A stretch of DNA of 7,675 nucleotides from an uncultured Bacilli bacterium (lineage in GTDB: Bacteria > Bacillota_I > Bacilli_A > RF39 > UBA660), in contig CAKOYE010000042.1 of the NCBI GenBank assembly GCA_934130485.1, positions 1 to 7,675 on the forward strand, given 5' to 3'. The position numbers and the translations under genes were made by a program. Under the pieces are notes generated by a model, which had not been told where the DNA came from, ran no database searches, and saw only the letters and a list, made by a program, of their open reading frames with translations. Within the stretch, counting starts at the first letter, position 1, and each line of letters starts with the position of its first letter. Positions 1 through 7,675 of this stretch are shown one piece after another.

Positions 1-1768
<1,768 letters not shown>

Positions 1769-1770
<2 letters not shown>

Positions 1771-1800
1771 AACAGTAATTTTAATATTTTACTGTTTTTT
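1769..1800 (+). terminator. Rho-independent terminator of ligA
   Basis: An AACAGTAA arm (1771-1778) pairs perfectly with TTACTGTT (1789-1796) across a 10-base AT loop. The stem can be extended by two A-T pairs into the ligA stop codon. The T run 1795-1800 supplies the U tail. The stem is short and AT-rich, as are the other terminators here. It separates ligA from the pfl operon. Confidence 0.8.
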
Positions 1801-1843
1801 CTATGTAAAGTTTGTGAAAAAACTATTAAATAAAATTTTGATA

Positions 1844-1852
1844 TGTTATAAT
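1844..1852 (+). promoter_or_regulatory. Extended -10 promoter of pflBA
   Basis: TG-T-TATAAT gives a perfect consensus -10 hexamer (1847-1852) preceded by the TG of an extended -10 element (1844-1845). The hexamer 17 bases upstream (TATTAA, 1824-1829) is a poor -35, which fits an extended -10 promoter. Transcription would begin near 1859, leaving a leader of only about 19 bases before the pflB ATG at 1878. Confidence 0.7.
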
Positions 1853-1877
1853 TATTATGCTAGAAAAGAGGTTATAT

Positions 1878-4109
1878 ATGGATTGTTGGAATGGGTTTAA
1901 AGGTGAAACTTGGAAGAAGGAAATTAACGTAAGTGATTTTATAAAAAACAATTATAAATCATATGAAGGTAATGAAAACTTCTTATCAGGTCCTACAGAA
2001 AAAACAAAAAGAATTTTAGATGTTTATGAAAAAATGTGTGCTGAAGAAGTAAAGAAACACGTTATTGATATAGATACTGAACATCCAGCTGGAATAAACG
2101 TTTTTGCGCCTGGTTATATATCAGAAGATGATGATGTCATTGTCGGATTACAAACTGATAAATTAGGTAAAAGATGTATAGTTCCAAAAGGTGGACTTAA
2201 AATGGTTTACCAAGAATTGGATGCTTATTCATATACAATGAAACCAGAGTTAGAAAATTTCTTAAATTCAAATATGGTAAAAACACATAATGACGGTGTA
2301 TTTGATGCTTATACTAAAGAAATTAGAAAGGCAAGACATGATAAATTATTAACAGGTTTGCCTGATGCTTATGGTAGAGGAAGAATTATTGGTGATTATA
2401 GAAGAATTGCGTTATATGGTATCGATTATCTAATGCAACAAAAATTTAATGACTGGGAATATATGAAAATCGATGTTATGGATGAAGCTACTATTCGCTT
2501 AAGAGAAGAAATTTCAATGCAATATAGAGCATTAAAAGAAATGAAAGAAATGGCTGCATCTTATGGAATTGATATATCAAAACCAGCTAGTAATGCAAAA
2601 GAAGCAGTTCAATGGACTTATTTTGGATATTTAGCTGCAATCAAAGAAAATAATGGAGCAGCAATGTCTTTAGGAAGAGTTGATGCATTCTTTGATATTT
2701 ATTTTGAAAGAGATTTAGAAAATGGTGTTATAACAGAAAGTGAAGCTCAAGAAATAATCGATCAATTTGTTATTAAACTAAGAGCCGCTAGACATTTAAG
2801 AACACCCGAATATGATGAACTATTCTCTGGTGATCCAACTTGGGTTACTTGTTCTCTAGGTGGTATGACTAATGAAGGAAAAACACTAGTTAATAAAACC
2901 TCATATAGAATTGTACATACACTAGAAAATCTTGAAAGTGCACCAGAACCTAATATGACTATATTATGGGCACAAGATTTACCAGAAAATTGGAAAAAAT
3001 ATTGTTCAAAAATTAGTATTAAAACTGATTCAATTCAATATGAAAACGATGATTTAATGAGAAGGTCAATGGGAGATGATTACGCTATTGCGTGTTGTGT
3101 ATCATCAATGAGAGTTGGAAAAGATATGCAATTCTTTGGCGCACGTTGTAATTTAGCTAAAGCACTTTTATATTCATTAAATGGTGGAATTGATGAGGTA
3201 AAAAGAGATTTAGTAATTGATGGATTTACAAAAAATACTGATGAGATATTAAATTATGATAAAGTACTAGATGGATATCATAAAATGCTAAAAGAGGTAT
3301 GTAGAATTTATAGTGATGCGATGAATATTATTCACTATATGCACGATAAATATGCTTATGAAGCAGGACAAATGGCTTTACATGATACTAATGTAAATAG
3401 ATTAATGGCTTATGGAGTGGCTGGATTTAGTGTTGCTGTTGATTCATTATCTGCAATTAAATATGCTAAAGTAAAACCAATTCGCGATGAAGAAGGAATA
3501 ACTGTTGATTTTGAAATTACTGGAGATTATCCTAAATACGGAAATGATGATGATAGAGTAGATGAAATTGGAAAAGAATTACTAGATTTTGTTTATAAAG
3601 AATTAGCTTCTCATCCATGTTATAGAAATGCTCATCCTACATTATCAGTATTAACAATTACGTCAAATGTTGTATATGGATCAAATACAGGTGCAACACC
3701 TGATGGTAGAAAAGCAGGTGTTCCATTTGCACCCGGAGCTAACCCAATGCACGGTAGAGATGAGTCTGGAGCAATTGCTTCATTAAATTCTGTTGCAAAA
3801 TTAGATTGGGAAAATTGTTGTAGAGATGGTATATCAAATACATTTTCAATTGTTCCAAATGCTTTAGGTAAAACATTAGATGAACAAGTTTCTAATTTAG
3901 TTACTTTAATGGATGGATATTTTTATAAAGGCGCACACCATTTAAATGTAAATGTTTTAAATAGAGAAACATTAATAGACGCTATGAACAATCCTGATAA
4001 ATATCCACTATTAACAGTTAGAGTTTCTGGATATGCAGTAAGATTTAATAAATTAACAAGAAAACAACAAGAGGAAGTTATTTCAAGAACTTTCCACGAT
4101 AAAATGTAA
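1878..4109 (+). CDS. pflB: Formate C-acetyltransferase (pyruvate formate-lyase)
   Basis: This cytoplasmic glycyl-radical enzyme converts pyruvate and CoA to acetyl-CoA and formate in anaerobic sugar fermentation. With the start at 1878 the protein has 743 residues, normal for the family. It begins M-D-C-W-N-G-F, aligning with the family's M-D-x-W-x-G-F start, and continues with the G-P-T-E segment near residue 39. The catalytic cysteine pair in A-I-A-C-C-V is at residues 406-407 (codons 3093-3098). The radical glycine in R-V-S-G-Y-A-V is residue 718, 26 residues from the C-terminus as in E. coli. An in-frame ATG at 1857 would add seven residues, but it lies at or before the predicted transcription start. 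The ATG at 1878 has an AGAGG ribosome site (about 1867-1871) six bases upstream. The protein appears full length with all key residues. pflA follows with a 1-base overlap. Confidence 0.97.
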   Translation: MDCWNGFKGETWKKEINVSDFIKNNYKSYEGNENFLSGPTEKTKRILDVYEKMCAEEVKKHVIDIDTEHPAGINVFAPGYISEDDDVIVGLQTDKLGKRCIVPKGGLKMVYQELDAYSYTMKPELENFLNSNMVKTHNDGVFDAYTKEIRKARHDKLLTGLPDAYGRGRIIGDYRRIALYGIDYLMQQKFNDWEYMKIDVMDEATIRLREEISMQYRALKEMKEMAASYGIDISKPASNAKEAVQWTYFGYLAAIKENNGAAMSLGRVDAFFDIYFERDLENGVITESEAQEIIDQFVIKLRAARHLRTPEYDELFSGDPTWVTCSLGGMTNEGKTLVNKTSYRIVHTLENLESAPEPNMTILWAQDLPENWKKYCSKISIKTDSIQYENDDLMRRSMGDDYAIACCVSSMRVGKDMQFFGARCNLAKALLYSLNGGIDEVKRDLVIDGFTKNTDEILNYDKVLDGYHKMLKEVCRIYSDAMNIIHYMHDKYAYEAGQMALHDTNVNRLMAYGVAGFSVAVDSLSAIKYAKVKPIRDEEGITVDFEITGDYPKYGNDDDRVDEIGKELLDFVYKELASHPCYRNAHPTLSVLTITSNVVYGSNTGATPDGRKAGVPFAPGANPMHGRDESGAIASLNSVAKLDWENCCRDGISNTFSIVPNALGKTLDEQVSNLVTLMDGYFYKGAHHLNVNVLNRETLIDAMNNPDKYPLLTVRVSGYAVRFNKLTRKQQEEVISRTFHDKM

Positions 4110-4828
4110 TGACTAAAGGTTCAATAGATTCTTTTGAAACATTTAGTACCTTAGATGGACCAGGTATTCGTACTGTGGTCTTTCTTAATGGATGCAAATT
4201 AAGGTGTCTTTTTTGCCATAATCCAGAAATGTGGAACTTAAAAGAAAAAAATTTTACTTCTGAAGAGGTAGTTCAGAAAATATTAAGAAATAAACCATAT
4301 TTTAAAAATGGTGGTGGTGTTACATTTTCAGGCGGTGAACCATTACTACAAATAGATTTTTTAATTGAAACTTGTAAATTATTAAAACATGAAAATATTC
4401 ATATAGCTTTAGATACAGCAGGTGTAGGATTAGGCAATTATGATGAAATTTTATCATTAGTAGATTTAGTAATATTTGATATTAAGGCATTAGATGATGT
4501 GAATTATATGGAAATGACTAGAAATAAAATTTCTGAATCATTAAAATTTTTAGAATGTTGCCAAAAACATAACAAAAAAATGTGGATAAGACAGGTAATA
4601 GTACCAGGTATTAATGATAGTGAATCATATATTGATGCATTAGCAAGTTTTATAAAAAAATTAGAAAATATAGAAAAAATAGAATTATTACCTTTTCATA
4701 CAATGGCCTTTGATAAATACCAAAAATTAAATTTAGATAATCCACTGAAAGATAAAGTAAATATGAATAAAGAAAAATGCAATGAATTAGAAAAAATATT
4801 ATTATCTAAAATAAAAAACAGAAAATAA
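4109..4828 (+). CDS. pflA: Pyruvate formate-lyase activating enzyme (radical SAM)
   Basis: This radical-SAM enzyme uses a [4Fe-4S] cluster and S-adenosylmethionine to abstract hydrogen from the PflB radical glycine, switching the lyase on under anaerobiosis. The 239-residue protein is close to the usual ~245. The cluster-binding C-x3-C-x2-C is at C29, C33 and C36 (followed by H-N-P). The upstream D-G-P-G-I-R segment (16-21) is diagnostic of glycyl-radical activases. The G-G-E-P motif for SAM binding is at 75-78, within G-G-G-V-T-F-S-G-G-E. There is no inserted ferredoxin-like domain with extra cysteine clusters, which favours a PflA-type enzyme over activases of other glycyl-radical enzymes. 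The start codon overlaps the pflB stop (TAATG) and has no obvious Shine-Dalgarno sequence, so translation is probably coupled to pflB. The immediate neighbour fixes its partner. Confidence 0.96.
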   Translation: MTKGSIDSFETFSTLDGPGIRTVVFLNGCKLRCLFCHNPEMWNLKEKNFTSEEVVQKILRNKPYFKNGGGVTFSGGEPLLQIDFLIETCKLLKHENIHIALDTAGVGLGNYDEILSLVDLVIFDIKALDDVNYMEMTRNKISESLKFLECCQKHNKKMWIRQVIVPGINDSESYIDALASFIKKLENIEKIELLPFHTMAFDKYQKLNLDNPLKDKVNMNKEKCNELEKILLSKIKNRK

Positions 4829-4860
4829 ATTACTAAAAATTTTAGTAATTTATTTTTTTA
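4822..4860 (+). terminator. Rho-independent terminator of pflBA
   Basis: A long, nearly all-AT inverted repeat starts at the pflA stop. TAAATTACT (4826-4834) pairs with AGTAATTTA (4844-4852), and the intervening AAAAATTTT can extend or close the loop. A-T pairs also extend it outward to about 4822/4856. A T-rich run (4853-4859) follows. Because the tail has an A-rich counterpart upstream, it could also act on the opposite strand. Confidence 0.8.
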
Positions 4861-4872
4861 GTGGTTAATTTG

Positions 4873-4901
4873 TTGACAATAATTAAGATATAATGTAAAA
4901 T
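4873..4901 (+). promoter_or_regulatory. Promoter of tRNA-Ser
   Basis: A perfect TTGACA (-35, 4873-4878) is followed after 17 bases by TAAAAT (-10, 4896-4901). Initiation is expected near 4908, about 15 bases before the mature tRNA 5' end. A TATAAT at 4889-4894 is closer to consensus but only 10 bases from the -35, so it is unlikely to pair with it. Confidence 0.7.
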
Positions 4902-4922
4902 TATATTCGTAGCGTGAGGAAT

Positions 4923-5013
4923 GGAGTAGTACTCAAGAGGCTGAAGAGGCGCCCCTGCTAAGGGTGTAGGTCGGGCAACTGGCGCGCGAGTTCAAATCTC
5001 GCCTACTCCGCCA
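4923..5013 (+). tRNA. tRNA-Ser(GCU), reads AGC/AGU
   Basis: The full class II cloverleaf can be drawn by eye. The acceptor stem is GGAGTAG (4923-4929) with CTACTCC (5003-5009). The D stem is CTC/GAG (4932-4934, 4946-4948). The anticodon stem CGCCC/GGGTG surrounds the loop CTGCTAA with anticodon GCT at 4957-4959. The long variable arm is GTCGG/CTGGC with a GCAA loop (4970-4983). The T arm GCGAG/CTCGC has loop TTCAAAT (4986-5002). The discriminator is G5010 and CCA is encoded (5011-5013). The long variable arm and the GCT anticodon both identify a serine tRNA. It is a single-gene unit with its own promoter and terminator. Its GC content is far above the surroundings, as expected for a structural RNA. 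Confidence 0.98.
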
Positions 5014-5023
5014 TTATGATATT

Positions 5024-5052
5024 AACCTTGGAATTTCAAGGTTTTTATTTTT
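5024..5052 (+). terminator. Rho-independent terminator of tRNA-Ser
   Basis: AACCTTG (5024-5030) pairs perfectly with CAAGGTT (5037-5043) around a six-base loop. It is followed by a T-rich tail interrupted by one A (5042-5052). It lies 10 bases after the CCA end. Confidence 0.88.
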
Positions 5053-5125
5053 AATTTATTAAAATTTATAATTTTTTTAAATAAAGAATATATATATTAA
5101 TCTTTACCAAAATATTGAGCAAAAT

Positions 5126-5153
5126 AAATAATAGTTTATATTGACTATTATTT
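5126..5153 (+). repeat. 10-bp perfect inverted repeat spanning the arsR-type -35
   Basis: AAATAATAGT (5126-5135) is perfectly complementary to ACTATTATTT (5144-5153), with an 8-base spacer TTATATTG. The right arm overlaps the TTGACT -35 element (5141-5146). It is followed by more T residues, so it could be an AT-rich terminator-like hairpin or a second protein-binding site. The sequence alone does not decide between these. The rest of the gap between the tRNA terminator and this repeat (5053-5125) shows only AT-rich sequence with no recognisable feature. Confidence 0.5.
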
Positions 5154-5169
5154 TTATTTTGTATATAAT
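5141..5169 (+). promoter_or_regulatory. Promoter of the metal-resistance operon
   Basis: TTGACT (-35, 5141-5146) and a perfect TATAAT (-10, 5164-5169) are separated by the ideal 17 bases. Initiation is expected near 5176, inside the operator-like palindrome at 5175-5196, so a bound repressor would block initiation. The AAGGAGGAG ribosome site of the first gene follows at about 5198-5206. Confidence 0.82.
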
Positions 5170-5174
5170 ATGAA

Positions 5175-5196
5175 TATATGAACATATAATCATATA
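5175..5196 (+). promoter_or_regulatory. Putative ArsR/SmtB-family operator
   Basis: TATATGA (5175-5181) and TCATATA (5190-5196) form a perfect 7-bp inverted repeat around eight bases. The core reads TGAA-N6-ATCA, one mismatch from the TGAA-N6-TTCA form known for zinc-sensing ArsR/SmtB repressors such as CzrA. It lies between the -10 element and the ribosome site of the gene for such a repressor, covering the predicted +1. The sequence is AT-rich, which raises the chance of accidental palindromes. Position and spacing are the main support. Confidence 0.65.
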
Positions 5197-5208
5197 AAAG
5201 GAGGAGTT

Positions 5209-5520
5209 ATGACTACACATAGTAAAGAGTTATTATTTGGATTAAGCGAATTTTTTAAAATATTTGGCGATGCCACTAGATTAAGAATTTTGGACGTATT
5301 ATTAAATGGAGAAAAGTGTGTTAATGAAATATCTGAAATATTGGAAGTTAGCCAATCAGCTATATCACATCAATTAAAAAATTTACGTTCATCTAATTTA
5401 GTAAAAACAGAAAAAATTGGAAAGTTGGTAAAATATTCTATTGCAGATGATCATATTAAAATAATTTTAAAATATGGTTTAGAACATATTAAGGAGGAGA
5501 TAGGAAATGAAAAATTTTGA
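5209..5520 (+). CDS. ArsR/SmtB-family metal-sensing repressor, alpha5 zinc-site type
   Basis: This 103-residue winged-helix DNA-binding repressor has F-G-D-A-T-R-L-R-I-L at 19-28, the classic ArsR-family segment. The recognition helix is V-S-Q-S-A-I-S-H-Q-L-K-N-L (47-59), followed by the wing (K-I-G-K-L-V-K-Y). The C-terminal helix carries D80-x-H82-x10-H93-x2-E96, exactly the spacing of the alpha5 inter-subunit zinc site of SmtB/CzrA. The alpha3 cysteine pair typical of CadC/ArsR is absent (only C37), so it most likely senses zinc, or cobalt/nickel, rather than cadmium/lead through thiolates. The start at 5209 is fixed by a strong AAGGAGGAG ribosome site. Its 3' end overlaps the ATPase gene by 14 bases. 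Family assignment is secure. The exact metal is inferred. It could be named czrA- or smtB-like, so no symbol is given. Confidence 0.93.
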   Translation: MTTHSKELLFGLSEFFKIFGDATRLRILDVLLNGEKCVNEISEILEVSQSAISHQLKNLRSSNLVKTEKIGKLVKYSIADDHIKIILKYGLEHIKEEIGNEKF

Positions 5521-7339
5521 TTTTGATTTCTTTAAAATCATATTAAGTGGAATTATATTTGTTATTTCATTATTCATTGATACTGAAACAACAAAATTTA
5601 TTCTATTTATAATAAGTTATATAATTGTATCTTATGAAATGTATATTAGTGCTTTTAAAAATATTTTTAAGGGAGAAATATTTGATGAAAATTTACTTAT
5701 GATAGTAGCAACTATAGGAGCATTTTTTATAGGTGAATACGAAGAAGCTTTAATGGTAATGTTATTATTTAATTTAGGTGAATATTTGTCAGATAAAGCA
5801 GTTGATAATTCTAGTGAATCGATCCTAAAATTAATGGATTTAAGAAGCGATAGAATTAATTTAAAATTAAATGATAAAATAGAAAATGTTGACATAAAAG
5901 ATGTTAAATTGGGTGATTTTTTTATTGTAAAACCAGGTGAAAAAATTGGCTTAGACGGTGTTGTTATAGAAGGAATTGGTAGTGTTGATACTTCAAGTTT
6001 AACAGGAGAATCAAAACCAGTTTATGTAAAAGTAGGTAATAATGTATTAAGTGGTAGTACAAACTTAGATTCAATTTTAGTTATAAAAGCAACATCAACA
6101 TTTGAAACAAGTACGGCTACTAAAATATTAGAATTAATAAAAAATTCTGAGGATAAAAAAACAGAAACAGAAAAATTTATTACAAGATTTTGTAAAGTTT
6201 ATACACCTGTTATTGTAATATCGGCTATTTTATTAACTGCTATACCAGTTATATTAGGTGGAAATTTTAATGAATGGTTATATAGATCATTAGTATTTTT
6301 AGTTACGTCTTGTCCGTGTGCTTTAGTTATTTCTGTTCCGTTAGTATTTTTTTCAGGAATTGGTAGAGCAAGTCGTGAAGGAATTATAGTTAAAGGAAGT
6401 AGTGAATTAGAAAATTTATCAAAAATTAAAACTATTGTTTTTGATAAAACTGGTACAATAACTAAGGGAAACTTTGAAATTCAAGAAATCGTTTCTAAAA
6501 ATATAACAAATGAAGAGTTATTGGAAATTGCGGCTTATTCAGAATGCTATTCACTTCATCCTGTATCAAAAGTGATATTAGAAAAATATGGTAAAGAAAT
6601 TGATAAAAGTATAATTAGTGATTTTAAAGAAATAAGTGGAAATGGAATATCTTTAAAAATAAATAATGATGAAATATTAGTTGGTAATTATAATTTATTT
6701 AGAGAAAACAAAATAAATGTAGATAATATTAATTCTATTGGAACTATTATATATATTGCTAAAAATCGTGAATATTTAGGATATATATTAATTGCTGATG
6801 AAATAAAAAATGATGCATATAATTTAGTTAAATCTTTAAAATATAATGGGATTAAAAGAGTTGTTATGTTATCTGGTGATAATAAAAATATTGTAAAAAA
6901 TGTAAGCGAAAAAGTAGGAATTAATGAATACTATGCTGAAATGCTTCCAATAGATAAAGTTAATAAGGTTGAGAGTTTAAAAAAGTGTGGATTTACCGCT
7001 TTTGTAGGTGATGGAATAAATGATGCACCTGTTATGAAAATATCTGATTTAGGTATTTCAATGGGAATAACAGGTAGTGATGCAGCAATAGAAGCCTCTA
7101 ATATTGTTTTAATGACAGATAATTTGGATAAAATAACAGAAGCTATAAAAATATCTAAAAAAACAAAACGTATAGTAACATTTAATATAGTATTTGCACT
7201 TTTGATAAAATTTTTATGTTTATTATTAGGTGTTTTAGGAATATCAAAAATTTGGTTTGCAGTAGTTGCTGATGTTGGTATTACATTATTGCTTGTTTTA
7301 AATTCATTAAGATTAATTATTGTGAAGAAGGTTCATTAA
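5507..7339 (+). CDS. Zn2+/Cd2+-type P1B-2 heavy-metal ATPase lacking the N-terminal metal-binding domain
   Basis: This inner-membrane pump exports divalent soft metals at the cost of ATP (ZntA/CadA family). The 610-residue protein has eight predicted membrane segments (about 8-24, 30-48, 63-76, 80-95, 232-250, 258-283, 557-578 and 585-604). The membrane C-P-C motif is at 269-271 in S-C-P-C-A-L-V-I. The actuator T-G-E-S is at 166-169, and the phosphorylated aspartate in D-K-T-G-T is D313. The nucleotide-domain H-P dipeptide is at 351-352 and G-D-G-I-N-D is at 501-506. K568 in TM7 and D589 in TM8 (A-D-V-G) are the P1B-2 signature for Zn/Cd/Pb. The usual N-terminal cysteine-bearing domain is missing: the protein goes directly into TM1, making it about 100 residues shorter than ZntA/CadA. 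The start at 5507 has AAGGAGG nine bases upstream (5491-5497), so this is not a mis-set start. It overlaps and is co-transcribed with the ArsR-type repressor gene. Confidence 0.95.
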   Translation: MKNFDFDFFKIILSGIIFVISLFIDTETTKFILFIISYIIVSYEMYISAFKNIFKGEIFDENLLMIVATIGAFFIGEYEEALMVMLLFNLGEYLSDKAVDNSSESILKLMDLRSDRINLKLNDKIENVDIKDVKLGDFFIVKPGEKIGLDGVVIEGIGSVDTSSLTGESKPVYVKVGNNVLSGSTNLDSILVIKATSTFETSTATKILELIKNSEDKKTETEKFITRFCKVYTPVIVISAILLTAIPVILGGNFNEWLYRSLVFLVTSCPCALVISVPLVFFSGIGRASREGIIVKGSSELENLSKIKTIVFDKTGTITKGNFEIQEIVSKNITNEELLEIAAYSECYSLHPVSKVILEKYGKEIDKSIISDFKEISGNGISLKINNDEILVGNYNLFRENKINVDNINSIGTIIYIAKNREYLGYILIADEIKNDAYNLVKSLKYNGIKRVVMLSGDNKNIVKNVSEKVGINEYYAEMLPIDKVNKVESLKKCGFTAFVGDGINDAPVMKISDLGISMGITGSDAAIEASNIVLMTDNLDKITEAIKISKKTKRIVTFNIVFALLIKFLCLLLGVLGISKIWFAVVADVGITLLLVLNSLRLIIVKKVH

Positions 7340-7353
7340 TTTGAATCTTTTTT
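7328..7353 (+). terminator. Rho-independent terminator of the metal operon
   Basis: AAGGTTCA (7328-7335) pairs with TGAATCTT (7342-7349) with one G-T wobble, around a six-base TTAATT loop. The T run is 7348-7353. The stem includes the ATPase stop codon region, so the hairpin begins inside the coding sequence. It should isolate the metal operon from the next gene. Confidence 0.72.
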
Positions 7354-7398
7354 GTGTAAAAAAAAGGAAATAGAAAAGTTTTATAGAAAAATATATAT

Positions 7399-7409
7399 AG
7401 GAGGTGATC
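7399..7409 (+). promoter_or_regulatory. Extended Shine-Dalgarno deciding an ATT start
   Basis: AGGAGGTGATC is complementary over all 11 bases to the conserved 3' end of 16S rRNA, far beyond the usual 5-7 bases. It ends three bases before ATT at 7413, eight bases after GGAGG. No ATG lies at a suitable distance. This strong site marks a true gene start even though the codon is unusual. No convincing sigma-70-type promoter is visible between the preceding terminator and this site. Confidence 0.75.
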
Positions 7410-7412
7410 AAA

Positions 7413-7675
7413 ATTAAGATCATAGAAAAAACTCTAAATAAAGGAGAGATAATACCATTAATATTTGATCCTATATTTACTAGTATTTTTAATAATGAAG
7501 AAAATATATGTATATTAGAAGATTTTATATCAATTTATTTTGATATTCCAATTAATGAAGTAATTGGAAACTTAAAAATATTAAGTAGAAAATTAAACAA
7601 AAATAATAAATTAGAAGCAAGTAAAGAAGTTGATTTATTATTATCTTTAAGTGGAGTAAAAATAAATATAGAATT
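7413..7675 (+). CDS. Probable Rpn / PD-(D/E)XK nuclease-family transposase-like protein, 3'-truncated, apparent AUU start
   Basis: The frame stays open from at least 7404 to the window end, giving 87 complete codons after ATT. The N-terminal part reads P-L-I-F-D-P-I-F-T-S-I-F, then N-N-E-E-N-I-C-I-L-E-D-F-I. This resembles the D-x-V-F-K-x-I-F ... E-N-K-D-I-L-x-x-F-L opening of Rpn-type 'PD-(D/E)XK nuclease family transposase' proteins. Further on, E-V-D-L-L-L (D74) and I-N-I-E (E87) fit the D...E-x-(K/Q) catalytic pattern, but the last motif residue is beyond the window. There is no in-frame ATG or TTG near the start. The only in-frame GTG (7404) is buried in the Shine-Dalgarno sequence. I therefore place the start at ATT 7413. 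Related proteins are numerous in Bacillota, and their true role (DNA cleavage promoting recombination, or a toxin-like function) is unsettled. Family assignment is by motif memory only. A mutated ATG or sequencing error (ATG to ATT) is an alternative. Confidence 0.55.
   Translation, partial: MKIIEKTLNKGEIIPLIFDPIFTSIFNNEENICILEDFISIYFDIPINEVIGNLKILSRKLNKNNKLEASKEVDLLLSLSGVKINIE

Noticed and set aside
1812..1829. TTGTGAA half-site suggestive of a Rex redox-repressor operator upstream of pflB
   Set aside because: The matching inverted half (TTCACAA-like) is absent at the required distance. A single AT-rich half-site is not enough.
1857..1877. Upstream in-frame ATG for pflB
   Set aside because: It falls between the -10 element and the predicted transcription start and has no ribosome site. 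The family N-terminus (M-D-x-W-x-G-F) begins at 1878.
4889..4894. Perfect TATAAT as -10 for the tRNA promoter
   Set aside because: It is only 10 bases from the TTGACA. TAAAAT at 4896-4901 has the correct 17-base spacing.
5053..5125. Possible RNA element or small gene in the AT-rich gap after the tRNA terminator
   Set aside because: No ORF with a ribosome site, no convincing GC-containing helices and no riboswitch-like motifs are visible. It appears to be plain AT-rich spacer.
5518..5520. TGA read as tryptophan (Mycoplasma-type code)
   Set aside because: TGG is the tryptophan codon in ligA, pflB and pflA. TGA here ends an ArsR-family protein at normal length, just inside the start of the next gene.
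5632..5895. 87-codon open frame on the minus strand
   Set aside because: It lies wholly within the ATPase gene, resembles no family, has no ribosome site of note, and is explained by AT-rich codon bias of the sense strand.
7354..7398. Promoter for the Rpn-like gene
   Set aside because: TATAGA (7382-7387) and TATATA-like strings occur, but none has a recognisable -35 at 16-18 bases. In sequence this AT-rich they are uninformative.
7404..7406. GTG as start codon of the Rpn-like gene
   Set aside because: It is part of the AGGAGGTGATC ribosome site itself, and no other Shine-Dalgarno sequence lies at suitable distance upstream.

Overview
The window looks like ordinary chromosome from a very AT-rich, low-GC Bacillota (Firmicutes) bacterium. 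It may be a Bacilli or Mollicutes-related gut-type anaerobe. The reasons are strong A/T codon bias, consensus AGGAGG ribosome binding sites, short intergenic gaps with U-tailed hairpins, a tRNA gene with encoded CCA, and an oxygen-sensitive pyruvate formate-lyase system. Tryptophan is encoded by TGG throughout and the arsR-type gene ends in TGA, so nothing points to the Mycoplasma code. Taxonomy below phylum is inference. All genes are on the + strand.

Layout. (1) 1-1770 is the 3' part of ligA (NAD-dependent DNA ligase). Its start lies before the window, and it ends in a hairpin terminator. (2) 1844-4828 is a pflB-pflA operon: pyruvate formate-lyase and its radical-SAM activating enzyme. An extended -10 promoter drives it, the two genes overlap by one base, and an AT-only-looped terminator follows. 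(3) 4873-5052 is a single tRNA-Ser(GCU) gene with its own promoter and terminator. (4) 5126-7353 is a metal-resistance operon. It has a well-formed promoter, an overlapping operator-like palindrome, an ArsR/SmtB-family repressor with an alpha5-type zinc site, and a Zn/Cd-type P1B-2 ATPase that lacks the usual N-terminal metal-binding domain. (5) 7399-7675 holds the start of a further gene, cut by the window end. It resembles the Rpn / PD-(D/E)XK 'nuclease family transposase' proteins. It has no usable ATG and appears to start at AUU behind an almost complete anti-16S Shine-Dalgarno sequence.

How the genes work together. PflA installs the glycyl radical on PflB, which then cleaves pyruvate to acetyl-CoA and formate in anaerobic mixed-acid fermentation. 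The ArsR-type protein should sit on its own promoter and release it when zinc or a similar divalent ion binds, allowing the ATPase to export the excess metal. Most of the window is conventional. The points most worth a second look are the AUU-start nuclease-like gene at the 3' edge and the doubled palindromic structure in the metal-operon promoter. I see no clearly new multi-gene system.
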